64,000 bases of DNA from Sulfurospirillum sp. SCADC (GCF_000743525.1 NZ_JQGK01000007.1:62001-126000); one strand, 5' to 3'; numbered from the stretch's first letter, positions 1 to 8,491 are shown. The notes: generated by a model from the letters alone, not told the origin. Numbers and translations: made by a program.

Positions 1-1
1 C

Positions 2-265
2 GGTGATCGACACAGTGCCCCACGAGAAGAGAAGCCCGTACCAACGTTTGTGCAAGATGAAGTGGTTGATGGTGTTGTGAAACGTATTGTTGATTTTGGT
101 GCGTTTATTGAACTTCCTGGTGGAATTGATGGGCTTTTACATGTATCTAAAATTGCCGATCACCGTGTGGATAAAGTGAGTGATTATTTGAGCTTAGAGC
201 AAAAAGTACGTGTTAAAATCTTAAAACAAACAGGGAATAAAATCGAGCTAGGGTTAGAACGATAA
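2..265 (+). CDS. pnp: Polynucleotide phosphorylase, C-terminal S1 domain (5' truncated by window edge)
   Basis: Only the last 87 codons are visible; the frame is open to the window edge. The residues form one S1 RNA-binding domain with the PNPase-type signature VDFGAFIELPGGIDGLLHVS, followed by a stretch (ADHRVDKVSDYL) that closely resembles the end of the E. coli PNPase S1 domain (ADKRVEKVTDYL). PNPase is a 3'-5' exoribonuclease that uses S1 and KH domains to bind RNA in the cytoplasm. The stop is TAA at 263-265. Another S1-domain protein cannot be excluded because the catalytic core lies outside the window. Confidence 0.78.
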   Translation, partial: GDRHSAPREEKPVPTFVQDEVVDGVVKRIVDFGAFIELPGGIDGLLHVSKIADHRVDKVSDYLSLEQKVRVKILKQTGNKIELGLER

Positions 266-269
266 CTTT

Positions 270-300
270 AAAGGCTTTTTAACAATTGGATGGCTATAAT
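270..300 (+). promoter_or_regulatory. Probable sigma-70 promoter for atpE
   Basis: The 102-bp gap between pnp and atpE contains a consensus -10 hexamer TATAAT at 295-300, preceded by GC. Upstream is a T-rich stretch rather than a good -35, which is usual for Campylobacterota vegetative promoters. A start site near 307 would give a leader of about 60 nt for atpE. Assigned by eye only. Confidence 0.4.
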
Positions 301-367
301 CTCGCTCACAAAGTGGAAAGTAGGGATGTTATCCGAACAGACTTTGAAAAACACAGAGGAGTAATCT

Positions 368-670
368 TTGAAAAAGATTCTTTTTTTAATGGTAGCATTT
401 GCAACGTTTGCGTTTGCAGGTGAGGGTGAAACAGTTAAAGCATATTCAGCACTCGCTGTAGGTATCGTACTTGGTCTTGCTGCACTTGGTGGCGCAATCG
501 GTATGGGTAACACTGCCTCTTCAGCAATTTCTGGAACAGCAAGAAATCCTGGTCTTGGTGGTAAACTGGTAACAACAATGTTTATTGCGCTTGCGATGAT
601 CGAAGCACAAGTTATTTATGCACTTGTTATCTCTTTGATCCTTCTTTACAAAAACCCATTTCTTGGTTAA
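368..670 (+). CDS. atpE: F-type ATP synthase subunit c
   Basis: A 100-aa protein with an N-terminal signal-like hydrophobic segment (about residues 3-17), then two transmembrane helices joined by a polar loop with the subunit-c signature (ISGTARNPG, about residues 54-62). The proton-binding acid is the Glu in the second helix (ALAMIEAQVIY). The c-ring conducts ions through F0 and drives rotation. The start is TTG at 368, chosen because an AGAGGAG Shine-Dalgarno lies at 354-360. As in several Campylobacterota, atpE stands apart from the other atp genes. A strong terminator follows at 688. Confidence 0.95.
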   Translation: MKKILFLMVAFATFAFAGEGETVKAYSALAVGIVLGLAALGGAIGMGNTASSAISGTARNPGLGGKLVTTMFIALAMIEAQVIYALVISLILLYKNPFLG

Positions 671-687
671 TTAATACACAACAAAAT

Positions 688-714
688 AAGAGGTCTTTTT
701 AGACCTCTTTCTTC
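688..714 (+). terminator. Rho-independent terminator after atpE
   Basis: Perfect 9-bp stem AAGAGGTCT (688-696) and AGACCTCTT (701-709) around a TTTT loop, followed by a pyrimidine/T-rich tail. It separates atpE from the tRNA gene. Confidence 0.85.
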
Positions 715-718
715 TTAT

Positions 719-803
719 GCGGTCGTGGTGAAACGGTAGACACACTACCTTGAGGTGGTAGCGCCCTACGGGTGTGGGGGTTCAAATCCCCCCGACCGCA
801 CCA
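719..803 (+). tRNA. tRNA-Leu (anticodon GAG)
   Basis: Class II tRNA of 85 nt with the CCA encoded (801-803). The acceptor stem GCGGTCG (719-725) pairs with CGACCGC (793-799). The anticodon stem CTACC/GGTAG encloses the seven-base loop TTGAGGT, giving anticodon GAG. A long variable arm and a T-arm (GGGGG TTCAAAT CCCCC) follow. Its 3' end is the attachment site of the neighbouring filamentous prophage; the copy here is intact because the phage restores the 3' end on integration. Confidence 0.95.
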
Positions 804-812
804 TTTTATCTC
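781..812 (+). repeat. attL: 32-bp direct repeat at the tRNA-Leu 3' end
   Basis: The repeat covers the T-loop, T-stem 3' half, acceptor 3' strand, CCA and nine bases downstream. The identical 32 bases occur at 10690-10721; the sequences diverge immediately on both sides. A tRNA 3' end duplicated at the far end of an integrase-bearing element is the normal product of tyrosine-recombinase integration. Confidence 0.93.
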
Positions 813-882
813 TCCAAACCCCTATTTTAGGCACTTCCAAAACAAATCAAAAAAAAGTCAAAAACCCTTACGTAGGCAATAT

Positions 883-1764
883 CTAGGAATAAACCGAAAT
901 ATTTGTATTGAAATTATTTAAATGCCCTTGAATATAACTCACATAAACGTCATAAATCATTTTTGTACTAGAATGACCCAAATACTGCGATAGTTCAACA
1001 GGTGTGCATAATTGACGGTAAAGCATATTCGTAGCGAATGTGTGACGCATATTGTAAGGTCTACGGTATGGAATATCAAGAGACTTTAGAAGAGGCTTCC
1101 ACCAATAATTGCAGAAAATGTGCGTGTCATGATATGGCAGACCATACTGTGTAGTCATCATATAATTGTCATTTTCTTTCTCAAACATTTTTAAGATATA
1201 AGGATACAGAGTATCTATAATTGGAAGATCGCGCGAAGAACCAAACGTTTTTGGTTTTACATCACCAAACCTAGAGATCGTAGAGCGTATATGAATGATT
1301 TTATTTTCAAGATCAACCTCACTTCTTTTTAGAGCTAAAATCTCACCTGTACGCATGCCTGTAAAAAGACCCATTGCAAGGAAGTAAACAAAGTTAAAAT
1401 TAAAGTCCTGTGCACCTTCGATGATACGTTTAACATCATCGGAACTAAAAGGATTTATTCTGGGTGCATGGTATTGCGGAAGCTTTACATGTATCATGGG
1501 ATTCTTTTCGATAACTTCGTCCTGCAATGCGACGTCTAGAATACCCTTTAAAACGCTTAAGTAGTTTCTTTTCGACTTATTCCCTACACCTGTTATTTTT
1601 TTATACCAAAGCTTAATATCAGAGGCATGAATGTCTTTAATGTTCATGTTTTGGAATTCATCAAAACGATTGTTTAGAATACGTTTGTTTTTATAGAGAT
1701 AGGATGGTTTCCACTCATCTTCGTTAAGTTGAATATAAAGGTCTGCGTATTTTTGGAAAGTCAT
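883..1764 (-). CDS. int: Tyrosine recombinase / phage integrase
   Basis: A 293-aa protein with an N-terminal SAM-like core-binding domain (about 1-95) and a C-terminal catalytic domain. Visible catalytic residues are Arg138 in GMRTGEI, Arg240-His241 in the YNMRHTFAT box (the usual first His of HxxR is Tyr237), His264 in YLGHSS and the probable nucleophile Tyr274. It would catalyse integration and excision at the tRNA-Leu att site. It lies next to attL and reads towards it, as the last gene of the leftward phage module. Length and motifs are normal for phage integrases. Confidence 0.93.
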   Translation of the reverse strand: MTFQKYADLYIQLNEDEWKPSYLYKNKRILNNRFDEFQNMNIKDIHASDIKLWYKKITGVGNKSKRNYLSVLKGILDVALQDEVIEKNPMIHVKLPQYHAPRINPFSSDDVKRIIEGAQDFNFNFVYFLAMGLFTGMRTGEILALKRSEVDLENKIIHIRSTISRFGDVKPKTFGSSRDLPIIDTLYPYILKMFEKENDNYMMTTQYGLPYHDTHIFCNYWWKPLLKSLDIPYRRPYNMRHTFATNMLYRQLCTPVELSQYLGHSSTKMIYDVYVSYIQGHLNNFNTNISVYS

Positions 1765-1773
1765 TTTATATAC

Positions 1774-2016
1774 CTATTTACAATCATAAATATTAAATGA
1801 AACAGGATAAGATGGATTAGAAGAAGAAAGAAAATAATAATGTCGACCACCATCTGCCGTATAGAAACTATTATTAATTAAAAAAGAAGATAAGCAAACA
1901 ATAGTTTCATTATTTTCAAAACGTTTAAGAGCACTACGAGAATCCTCACCAATATCATTTAAAATCAAAATAAAAGAAATAAAAAATGAACAAAGTAAAC
2001 CAATAAAAATTTGCAT
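1774..2016 (-). CDS. Small secreted or membrane-anchored phage protein, unknown function
   Basis: An 80-aa protein whose first 20 residues form one hydrophobic segment (signal peptide or anchor), followed by a polar domain with two cysteines. An AGGAGC ribosome-binding site precedes the ATG by 5 bases. It sits between the Rep-side small gene and int, nine bases upstream of the integrase, so it is probably co-transcribed. I do not recognise the family. Candidate roles (inference) are superinfection exclusion or a minor envelope function. Confidence 0.6.
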   Translation of the reverse strand: MQIFIGLLCSFFISFILILNDIGEDSRSALKRFENNETIVCLSSFLINNSFYTADGGRHYYFLSSSNPSYPVSFNIYDCK

Positions 2017-2029
2017 TTTAAGCTCCTAT

Positions 2030-2212
2030 TTATTTTTTTACTGCAATTACAGAATATGTTTTATTTTTCCAAATAGAACCAACATTTTGAGAACCATCAC
2101 CTCTAGTAAAATTCCAACCAACTTGACGACAACATATAGAACAAATGTCAACATAACCGTTAGGGGCAATATGTCTTACAATCCATTCAGAACAATCATG
2201 ACGCTTTTTCAT
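2030..2212 (-). CDS. Small Cys-rich phage protein, unknown function
   Basis: A 60-aa protein starting at the ATG at 2212, which has a GGAG site six bases upstream and lies one base beyond the rep stop codon. An in-frame ATG 18 bases upstream lacks spacing and overlaps rep. The protein is basic at its N terminus and carries a CSICC cluster plus another Cys near the start (KKRHDCSEW), suggesting a small metal-binding fold. Its place just after rep recalls small regulators of rolling-circle replication, but no function can be assigned. Confidence 0.6.
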   Translation of the reverse strand: MKKRHDCSEWIVRHIAPNGYVDICSICCRQVGWNFTRGDGSQNVGSIWKNKTYSVIAVKK

Positions 2213-2213
2213 T

Positions 2214-3599
2214 TTATGCTCCAAAATCATAGATTGTTGATTGACGATTATGTTCTATGACCGTTTCAGGTATAGGAGTAAGATCAAAAGTTTTAGGAAG
2301 TTTTCGATTTTTGTTATTTGCTATTCTTTTTTCTTCAGAGAGAGCAATCAAATTATTAAAGTGATCGTCAACCTTTTTGGGGTTAGCTTCGAGATAATAT
2401 TTGAATTTAGAAAGTTGATCAGAATAAGGATTGATATTTGTCTTAACTAGATCAGTAGAAAAATCATTAAGAGACTGAACTTGACCGTTAATAAGTCCTC
2501 GTTTAACACATTCGTTTTTAACTAAACCAAAGTGTTGAAGATTGTAAGTTTCAGGATTGAGTTTATAGTAATACGAAAGTAATTCGTATGATTTAAGATC
2601 AGAAACAGGAAGAACAGGGGGATTCAAAAGATTGCCTAAAACGTCGTAAATTTCAACAGAAAGGTTTTTTTGATGAACCTTTAAACACGGTTTATCTTCA
2701 CGTAACCAATCTTTACGGATGAATGACCTACGGTGCATATACAAATCGCCATAATCATTTGAAATTTGTAAGATTTTACCATCATCATTCAATAAAACTT
2801 CTAAGCGACCATTATTATACATAGTAGTCATTTTGTGAAGATTGTATTGACCTTTTAAACAACGATACACGTCAAGCGATATGAAGGTACGAGACATAGT
2901 AACTCTTGGTATTTTATGATGAATATACCAAAGTGTAAGATCGCTCAGATCATTAAGATCACCTTTGCTTTTGCGAAGATCGTCAAGCGTTTTAAAAATA
3001 TATTTCATGATGTAGGCAGTCGGATTATCAATCGCAACCCTACAATAGGATTTTTCATCTACAAAACGATGTTCAATAGCTTTAACACAATTATCCACAT
3101 ATTCAGCAGGGACAAAACACATGAAATTGAGATGGCATGTACCGTCTTTATGAGGCTCACGTGTCGTAACATAGCAACGATCATCTTTTGGAATAGCACG
3201 AAATACTTTTGAGTTTAAAATTGAGCGTACAGCATTACCAAGAATTTTGCTACCAGCGACAACAGAATGTGCGTCATCATTGATGTAATTATCGTTTCTA
3301 ACTAGCCTTATTTTGTCATTTTTTAACGTTATTTGACGTTTAAAATGGTATTCAGGGGGAAGGGAAAGAACGGCAAAAATGCACTTTAAACCTTTGTCAT
3401 TCGCATATTCATTCAAAGACCAAACTCGATGATTTAATTCAGCGATGTAACGATTTGAATTATGCCAAGCATTTTGAAAAAAGTCTGCATAAGGAATTTT
3501 TGCAACACCAGTGTCGATAAAATTCTCATAGAGATAATCTTGTTGTTTTTGCAATTTTGCCAAAACCGTTTTACGATCTTCTTTTGTTAATCCGTACAT
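2214..3599 (-). CDS. Rolling-circle replication initiation protein (HUH-endonuclease-like Rep)
   Basis: A 461-aa protein. Motif 1 is FAVLSLPPEYH (about 75-85). The metal-binding motif reads GTCHLNF with His156, but the second His of the usual H-x-H is Asn158. Motif 3 is AYIMKY, with Tyr196, Lys199 and Tyr200. These match gpII/gpA-type Reps, which nick the plus-strand origin through a tyrosine and start rolling-circle replication of the circular phage genome. The ATG at 3599 has a GGAAC ribosome-binding site. It follows the secretin gene by 71 bp, comparable with the gIV-gII junction that holds the origin in Ff phages. The HxN substitution is unusual. Confidence 0.8.
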   Translation of the reverse strand: MYGLTKEDRKTVLAKLQKQQDYLYENFIDTGVAKIPYADFFQNAWHNSNRYIAELNHRVWSLNEYANDKGLKCIFAVLSLPPEYHFKRQITLKNDKIRLVRNDNYINDDAHSVVAGSKILGNAVRSILNSKVFRAIPKDDRCYVTTREPHKDGTCHLNFMCFVPAEYVDNCVKAIEHRFVDEKSYCRVAIDNPTAYIMKYIFKTLDDLRKSKGDLNDLSDLTLWYIHHKIPRVTMSRTFISLDVYRCLKGQYNLHKMTTMYNNGRLEVLLNDDGKILQISNDYGDLYMHRRSFIRKDWLREDKPCLKVHQKNLSVEIYDVLGNLLNPPVLPVSDLKSYELLSYYYKLNPETYNLQHFGLVKNECVKRGLINGQVQSLNDFSTDLVKTNINPYSDQLSKFKYYLEANPKKVDDHFNNLIALSEEKRIANNKNRKLPKTFDLTPIPETVIEHNRQSTIYDFGA

Positions 3600-3670
3600 T
3601 TTAGAGTTCCTTTTCTATCTTATATTGGTACACATTTATTTTATAAGTAGCCAAGAGGCAACTTCGTCGC

Positions 3671-4870
3671 TCATTCCCCCGCTTGCGCGGGTGCCCCCTT
3701 TGGCTCCTCTGTTGCGTTTGAAAGAGAGATGAAAACAGAGAAAGTAAAGTCATTAATTGTTTCTGTTTTATGGCGTGTTAGAGACCCTAGAAGGGGTATA
3801 TTTTCAATGATCGGGATATTAGACTCAGTCTGACTCCTATCAAATGAATTTATGCCAGCTAGAAGGAAACTATTGTGATTATCTAGGTAAACATGTGTTT
3901 GAACATGTTTTGAATTAATTGTGGGTGTTTCACTTTCATTTGCAAGGCTCTCAATGTAAAGATCAAGAGCAAAGGTTATACGTTCATCAAAAATAACGAC
4001 ATTTGTAACATTCAGTTTTAACCCTACTTTTTTATAACTTTTGGTGGTTGTAGTAACTGTCTGTGCATTGGTTGTTGATGTAGTGCCAGTAGAAACGGGA
4101 ACTTCTTTTATACTCTCTAAAACTGCATCTTTGCCGTCAAGAAGAGTCACAACAGGATTGTAAATAATATCGCTTACACCTTGCGAACTCATCGCGTTAA
4201 TAAAAGAGGTAAATTTAACGGGGTCTTTTACTGTAGTTTTAAGCGATACTGTAGAAGTTACGAGTTTTATATAAGCGTCGTCGAATTGTTTAAATATTTC
4301 AAAATCTGTTCCAACATCTTTTAATTTTGAATTGTTTGTTGCAATAACGACAAAAGTAAGTTGCCGAAGTTGATAAGAAGCGTCAAGGCTATTGAGCATG
4401 GAGCGAATAGCGTCAATTTGAGAGGGTAAACAACGTACCAAAACGCGATCTTTAAAAACAGAGACCCCAACACCTTGAAAGATAGATAAAGCCTTTGTGA
4501 CATCGTTATTTGCAAGATAACGAAACTTAACAACGTAATAATCTTCTTTTTCTGTAACGTTGTTGTCAGATGGAGGAGTTAACGCTATATCAGGCTTTTT
4601 TTTGAAGATAATAATTGACTGAGCCGTTTCTTTAAAATCAAGATCATTGACCTGTAAAACATCAAGAAGAACGCTAAAGACATTCTCTTTTTTTGTGTAA
4701 TCAAAGGTAGGGAAGAAAACGTTAAAATTAGTATTTACCTCCCCACTGATAACAATATTTTTACCCGAAACAGAAGAAAGTTCACGCACAAAATCAGGGA
4801 AAGAGATATTTTTATAGTCAGCTGAAAAGAGACTACTTAACAGGACTATCATTAGCAATATTTGCTTCAT
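3671..4870 (-). CDS. pIV-like secretin, phage extrusion channel
   Basis: A 399-aa protein starting at the ATG at 4870, which has AGGAG seven bases upstream; the in-frame extension upstream lacks a ribosome-binding site. It has a signal peptide of about 17 residues (ending SLFSA), N-domains (about 20-190) and a C-terminal secretin beta-domain with the signature IPIIENIPLLGSLTR. A Ser/Thr-rich gate region (STGTTSTTNAQT) precedes it. It would form the outer-membrane multimer through which the filament leaves the cell. Its start lies 38 bases inside the zot-like gene, so translation is probably coupled. It is close to the Ff pIV length (about 405 aa). Confidence 0.9.
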   Translation of the reverse strand: MKQILLMIVLLSSLFSADYKNISFPDFVRELSSVSGKNIVISGEVNTNFNVFFPTFDYTKKENVFSVLLDVLQVNDLDFKETAQSIIIFKKKPDIALTPPSDNNVTEKEDYYVVKFRYLANNDVTKALSIFQGVGVSVFKDRVLVRCLPSQIDAIRSMLNSLDASYQLRQLTFVVIATNNSKLKDVGTDFEIFKQFDDAYIKLVTSTVSLKTTVKDPVKFTSFINAMSSQGVSDIIYNPVVTLLDGKDAVLESIKEVPVSTGTTSTTNAQTVTTTTKSYKKVGLKLNVTNVVIFDERITFALDLYIESLANESETPTINSKHVQTHVYLDNHNSFLLAGINSFDRSQTESNIPIIENIPLLGSLTRHKTETINDFTFSVFISLSNATEEPKGAPAQAGE

Positions 4871-5939
4871 TGCTTCGCTCCTTAAATGGTAATAAAAATT
4901 CATTAATTGCAGGATTACAACGTAAATAATAATGAGCAAAATTTGCGCTCAATGTTTCATATAAAACAATCTCACACTTATAAATATTGACAATTTTGAG
5001 CATGTTTTTTTCACCTAAAACGATGGAGTAATTTTCAAAACGACACCCAGTCGAATAACAAAAAGCTCTTAAAAAAACACCTTCCGTTAAAAAAGGTTTT
5101 TCTTGTTGTATAGGTAAAGATTGAGTGTTTTGTTTTGAAATATTTTGGTCATTAGAATAGTTTAGATCAAAACTTTTGGAAATTTCATTTTTAGAATTTT
5201 GAGGAACATCTTTGGAAACTTTAGGAGCACCAAAGAAGAAAAAGTAAAAGTAAAGAGCAGGGATTAAAAAGAAAAGAGGCATAAGTTTTTTTAAAACGAA
5301 ACTTTTATAAAGAACAGTTGAACCGCTATTATAAAAATTGTAAATATCTTTATTTAAAGTTAAGCTAACGTCCTCAATAAAATTGTCTTTACAGACTTCA
5401 GAAGTCGAATAGACTTTGTAAGAAAAAATCTTTGAATTTAAACGCTTAGCAGAAGATTTGGTAACTAAAAAAATATCACACTGATCAAAATAAGTTCTAT
5501 TAATTTGCCTTTTTGATTGTAGGATAAAAAATACATCTATGCCCCAATGACCATGATAAGAAAGAAAACGATTTTTATGATCTTCCAGCGTTTTTGTGAA
5601 AGTACCATAAGCCTCATCGATAATAATTAAACAATGGTGATAATCAGCATAAACGCCGTTTTCAATCGCCCATTTGTCATAGTCATTACCGTAATCGATT
5701 AAACCCTGTTCTGCTTGTGTATATATGCCAAATTCCTGTTGCATAGCATTATCAAAGTCAGCTTTGTTATAACGCTTAACAAAACCATCAAAAGAGTCAA
5801 AAAGAAAACCATTAATATTGGTATAAATAAAACGATAAGGAGAAACACCTTTTTTATGTTTTTTAAATTCCTCAACGATTAAATGTACAAGTTTGTAAGT
5901 TTTACCGGAACGAGGACGCCCGACGATAGCAGAAAACAT
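4833..5939 (-). CDS. Zot/pI-family morphogenesis ATPase
   Basis: A 368-aa protein with an N-terminal cytoplasmic P-loop domain: Walker A GRPRSGKT (residues 7-14) and Walker B LIIIDEA (104-110). One transmembrane helix lies at about 219-236, followed by a periplasmic C-terminal part. This is the architecture of filamentous-phage pI/Zot proteins, which assemble the virion at the inner membrane and contact the secretin. The name zonula occludens toxin comes from the Vibrio homologue; the role here is phage assembly. The C-terminal domain has several Cys (about 290-300, 324 and 342) and bears no recognisable toxin peptide. Neighbours are pVI-like (upstream) and secretin (downstream). Confidence 0.93.
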   Translation of the reverse strand: MFSAIVGRPRSGKTYKLVHLIVEEFKKHKKGVSPYRFIYTNINGFLFDSFDGFVKRYNKADFDNAMQQEFGIYTQAEQGLIDYGNDYDKWAIENGVYADYHHCLIIIDEAYGTFTKTLEDHKNRFLSYHGHWGIDVFFILQSKRQINRTYFDQCDIFLVTKSSAKRLNSKIFSYKVYSTSEVCKDNFIEDVSLTLNKDIYNFYNSGSTVLYKSFVLKKLMPLFFLIPALYFYFFFFGAPKVSKDVPQNSKNEISKSFDLNYSNDQNISKQNTQSLPIQQEKPFLTEGVFLRAFCYSTGCRFENYSIVLGEKNMLKIVNIYKCEIVLYETLSANFAHYYLRCNPAINEFLLPFKERSNEANIANDSPVK

Positions 5940-5959
5940 GGTGACTGGCTCCTTTTAAT

Positions 5960-6403
5960 TTAACGTGTCATCAAGAGTAAAAGATCATTGATGATTTTTA
6001 CGATGTTGCCCGTAATGGCTTTATAGAGCTTATAAAGCTGAATAACAAAGTAAACAGACAAAAGACCTATAAAAAGATCACCAGCGGTAATAAACGCGTC
6101 AGCAAGTCCACTTTCATGCAAAAAAGCGAAAGAAGAACTAACGATTTGAGAATTTGAAATACCGCCCCACGTTCCCCCTATGGAAGGCATAGAAGTAACT
6201 TGTGTAAATAAATCTTTAAAAGCGTTCCAAATACGCAAAATGTAAGAGGTAATAAAAGCAGCCGCCGCAATTAAAAAAGCAATGTAAAGAGCAACAACAG
6301 ACTTTATAAGTACGTTAACAGATACGAAAATGCCAAATTTTTTGACAATAATTTCGATTAAACTAACCGCACCAGCCGCAATAAAATTAATCAACCATTG
6401 CAT
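5960..6403 (-). CDS. DUF2523/pVI-like minor virion membrane protein
   Basis: A 147-aa protein with about three strongly hydrophobic helices (around 5-22, 30-56 and 105-140). Size, topology and position between the adsorption protein and the Zot ATPase match the pVI-like (DUF2523) minor coat protein of inoviruses, which caps the filament end with pIII and sits in the inner membrane before assembly. Ten bases separate it from the gene upstream. Family assignment rests on synteny and topology rather than sequence signature. Confidence 0.75.
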   Translation of the reverse strand: MQWLINFIAAGAVSLIEIIVKKFGIFVSVNVLIKSVVALYIAFLIAAAAFITSYILRIWNAFKDLFTQVTSMPSIGGTWGGISNSQIVSSSFAFLHESGLADAFITAGDLFIGLLSVYFVIQLYKLYKAITGNIVKIINDLLLLMTR

Positions 6404-6412
6404 GTAATCCCC

Positions 6413-8491
6413 CTAAGCGTTTGGCGTGGTATTAAAAAGATGTTTAATAGCAAACATAATGACACCCCAAGAAAATAACAAAGTGAAAAAAACCGTTAAA
6501 AACGGTTTTCGCGGAGCTACAAACATACAAGGGTCAATGGTATAGGTTTTTATAGGTCCACCTGTACGATTTGCACCCGAAATAGTAAAAGGGCAAGTAC
6601 CGTTAGGAATATTTACAGTTGGCTTATCAGTTAATTGATTTTTAGCGTCATCAAAAGCTTGAAAAAGATTTTTAAGATCAGAAAAAAGACCGTTAGTAAA
6701 ATCAAAAAGTGTGTCAAGAGAGACGCTGTAATTTGTAAATGCTTGTGTTAATTTTGTAAGAGAAACGACAGCTTCGGCAGTTTTTGGTGACGTGTATTCC
6801 CACTCTTTTTGCTTTTGTAATTGAATTTCATCTAATTTATTTTTGATTTGATCTAATCTTTGGATAATAGGAGAAAGATTAATAGCTGTTTCAGTTCTGT
6901 CTGTTTCGACAGATTGCGAACCAGCATTTGAACTTGTTGAGATTGAACCGTCATCATTAACCTGTGTAATATTAGAAGGTTTATTGACTGTATTTGTAAC
7001 GGTTCCAGTCGCGTCCGTTGTTGTAGTGTAAGCGCCGTTAAAAGTTTTTGTACCATTGGCAGTATTAACGATGTACGAATAACCAACTTCATTTACAGTA
7101 GCACCCGTTGACTGCTTTATTTGATTGACAGTAAAATCCGCTACCGTTGCGTCAGGATAAGTGACCTTACCTTTATAAACAGTAGCAACAGAACCATCAA
7201 CATTTGTCTTTTCAGATTGCTTGACAACAGCAACAGGATAGCTTTGAACTTCCGTTTTGTTTAGATATTGGCTGAGATCGATTTTTGTTGCAACAGTAGC
7301 GCCAACAGGCGCAGAAGTTGCAGGCGCAAGATCAGGGATTGTGCCCTTAGAAGCCATATTAGCCGAACCCAACATATTGTCACCAAACTTTGTTACATCA
7401 TCGCCCTTATAAAAATTATCGCCAATTTTAGAAGTAACAGCAGGGTCAACACCAAGATCATTGACAGGAGCTGAAGGGACTTCAGAAGTATCCGTTATAT
7501 AGCCATTATCTTTCAAAAATTTATTATAAGCCGCAGTGGTTTCAGCATCGGTGACGGCATTTTTTGGATTAAAACCAATATTACCGGTAACACCTTCAGA
7601 AGTCATGCCTAAATCTTCAACAACAGGTTCATATTTTGTTAAAGGAAAATCACCTTGTTTATTTTTGTATTCTAATAAAAGCTGTTTTTCGGAAACTGCT
7701 TTATTAGCTAAAGAAGCAGGAAAAGGTTTAACAGCACCAAGGATAAAACCACTCATTAAAAATGTAGAGTCAAGTCTAAAAACGTCGCTTTTAATCCATT
7801 GCTCATTTACACAACCCTCACCATGTTCTAAAATATACATAGTGTAATAATCCTGTACACTCTCACCCATCATCGATTTTTTATAATAAGTACCACCTTG
7901 TGAAGCACAATCAGGTTCACTAAGATCAGTACGTGGCAAACATGTATAATAAGTTGTTTTAAAAAGACCCGTAATATCAGTCGCTTGATCTGTCCAAAAG
8001 TATTTCATTTGGGAAGGGCAATCAACTAAAGGTCTACACTCATCTTTTGTGGCGGTGCCATCTTCGTTTTGAATATTTTTTGAAAAATAACCAGGATTAC
8101 AATCACATTGTTGTGTCGTTTGATTTAATGTTCCATTTGTACCACATGTAGGAATAACGCACTCACCATTAACGATTATACTAGGAGATTGACACGTTCC
8201 TGTATCTTTAACATAATTTTGAGTAACATGATCACCAACAGAACGACCAAAAAAAGGAATAGAAGTACAATAATTAATAATTAAAAGAAGACTAGTAGAA
8301 GAAAAATTCATAATCTGATAAGAATAGCCATTCAAAGGAGTAGGAATACCTAAGTCAACACCTGTAACAAAATTATAAGAATTACCAGACTTCACATAAG
8401 TAACACCACCATATGTATAATATGTTGGTGAAACAATATCAGAAAAAGAAGTCGTTACCATTATTATTAAAGCTAGGAATATTTTTTTCAT
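6413..8491 (-). CDS. Adsorption protein, pIII/TspB-like, 692 aa
   Basis: The start is the ATG at 8491, with GGAC about eight bases upstream, followed by a clear signal peptide (MKKIFLALIIMVTTSFS). The N-terminal third has Cys-rich, EGF-like spacing (CGTNGTL, CDCNPGYF, CRPLVDC). The middle is a long Thr/Asn/Val-rich region, then a probable coiled coil (IIQRLDQIKNKLDEIQLQ). The C terminus has a Cys pair (CPF, DPCMF) and a terminal transmembrane helix over about the last 28 residues. This is the layout of pIII-type tip proteins that bind the host receptor. The C-terminal part recalls Neisseria TspB-type phage proteins. It is the most likely host-range determinant. Confidence 0.82.
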   Translation of the reverse strand: MKKIFLALIIMVTTSFSDIVSPTYYTYGGVTYVKSGNSYNFVTGVDLGIPTPLNGYSYQIMNFSSTSLLLIINYCTSIPFFGRSVGDHVTQNYVKDTGTCQSPSIIVNGECVIPTCGTNGTLNQTTQQCDCNPGYFSKNIQNEDGTATKDECRPLVDCPSQMKYFWTDQATDITGLFKTTYYTCLPRTDLSEPDCASQGGTYYKKSMMGESVQDYYTMYILEHGEGCVNEQWIKSDVFRLDSTFLMSGFILGAVKPFPASLANKAVSEKQLLLEYKNKQGDFPLTKYEPVVEDLGMTSEGVTGNIGFNPKNAVTDAETTAAYNKFLKDNGYITDTSEVPSAPVNDLGVDPAVTSKIGDNFYKGDDVTKFGDNMLGSANMASKGTIPDLAPATSAPVGATVATKIDLSQYLNKTEVQSYPVAVVKQSEKTNVDGSVATVYKGKVTYPDATVADFTVNQIKQSTGATVNEVGYSYIVNTANGTKTFNGAYTTTTDATGTVTNTVNKPSNITQVNDDGSISTSSNAGSQSVETDRTETAINLSPIIQRLDQIKNKLDEIQLQKQKEWEYTSPKTAEAVVSLTKLTQAFTNYSVSLDTLFDFTNGLFSDLKNLFQAFDDAKNQLTDKPTVNIPNGTCPFTISGANRTGGPIKTYTIDPCMFVAPRKPFLTVFFTLLFSWGVIMFAIKHLFNTTPNA

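Noticed and set aside
4833-5939. Zonula occludens toxin acting as a virulence factor
   Set aside because: Domain order and synteny are those of a phage pI assembly ATPase; no evidence for the Vibrio toxin peptide.
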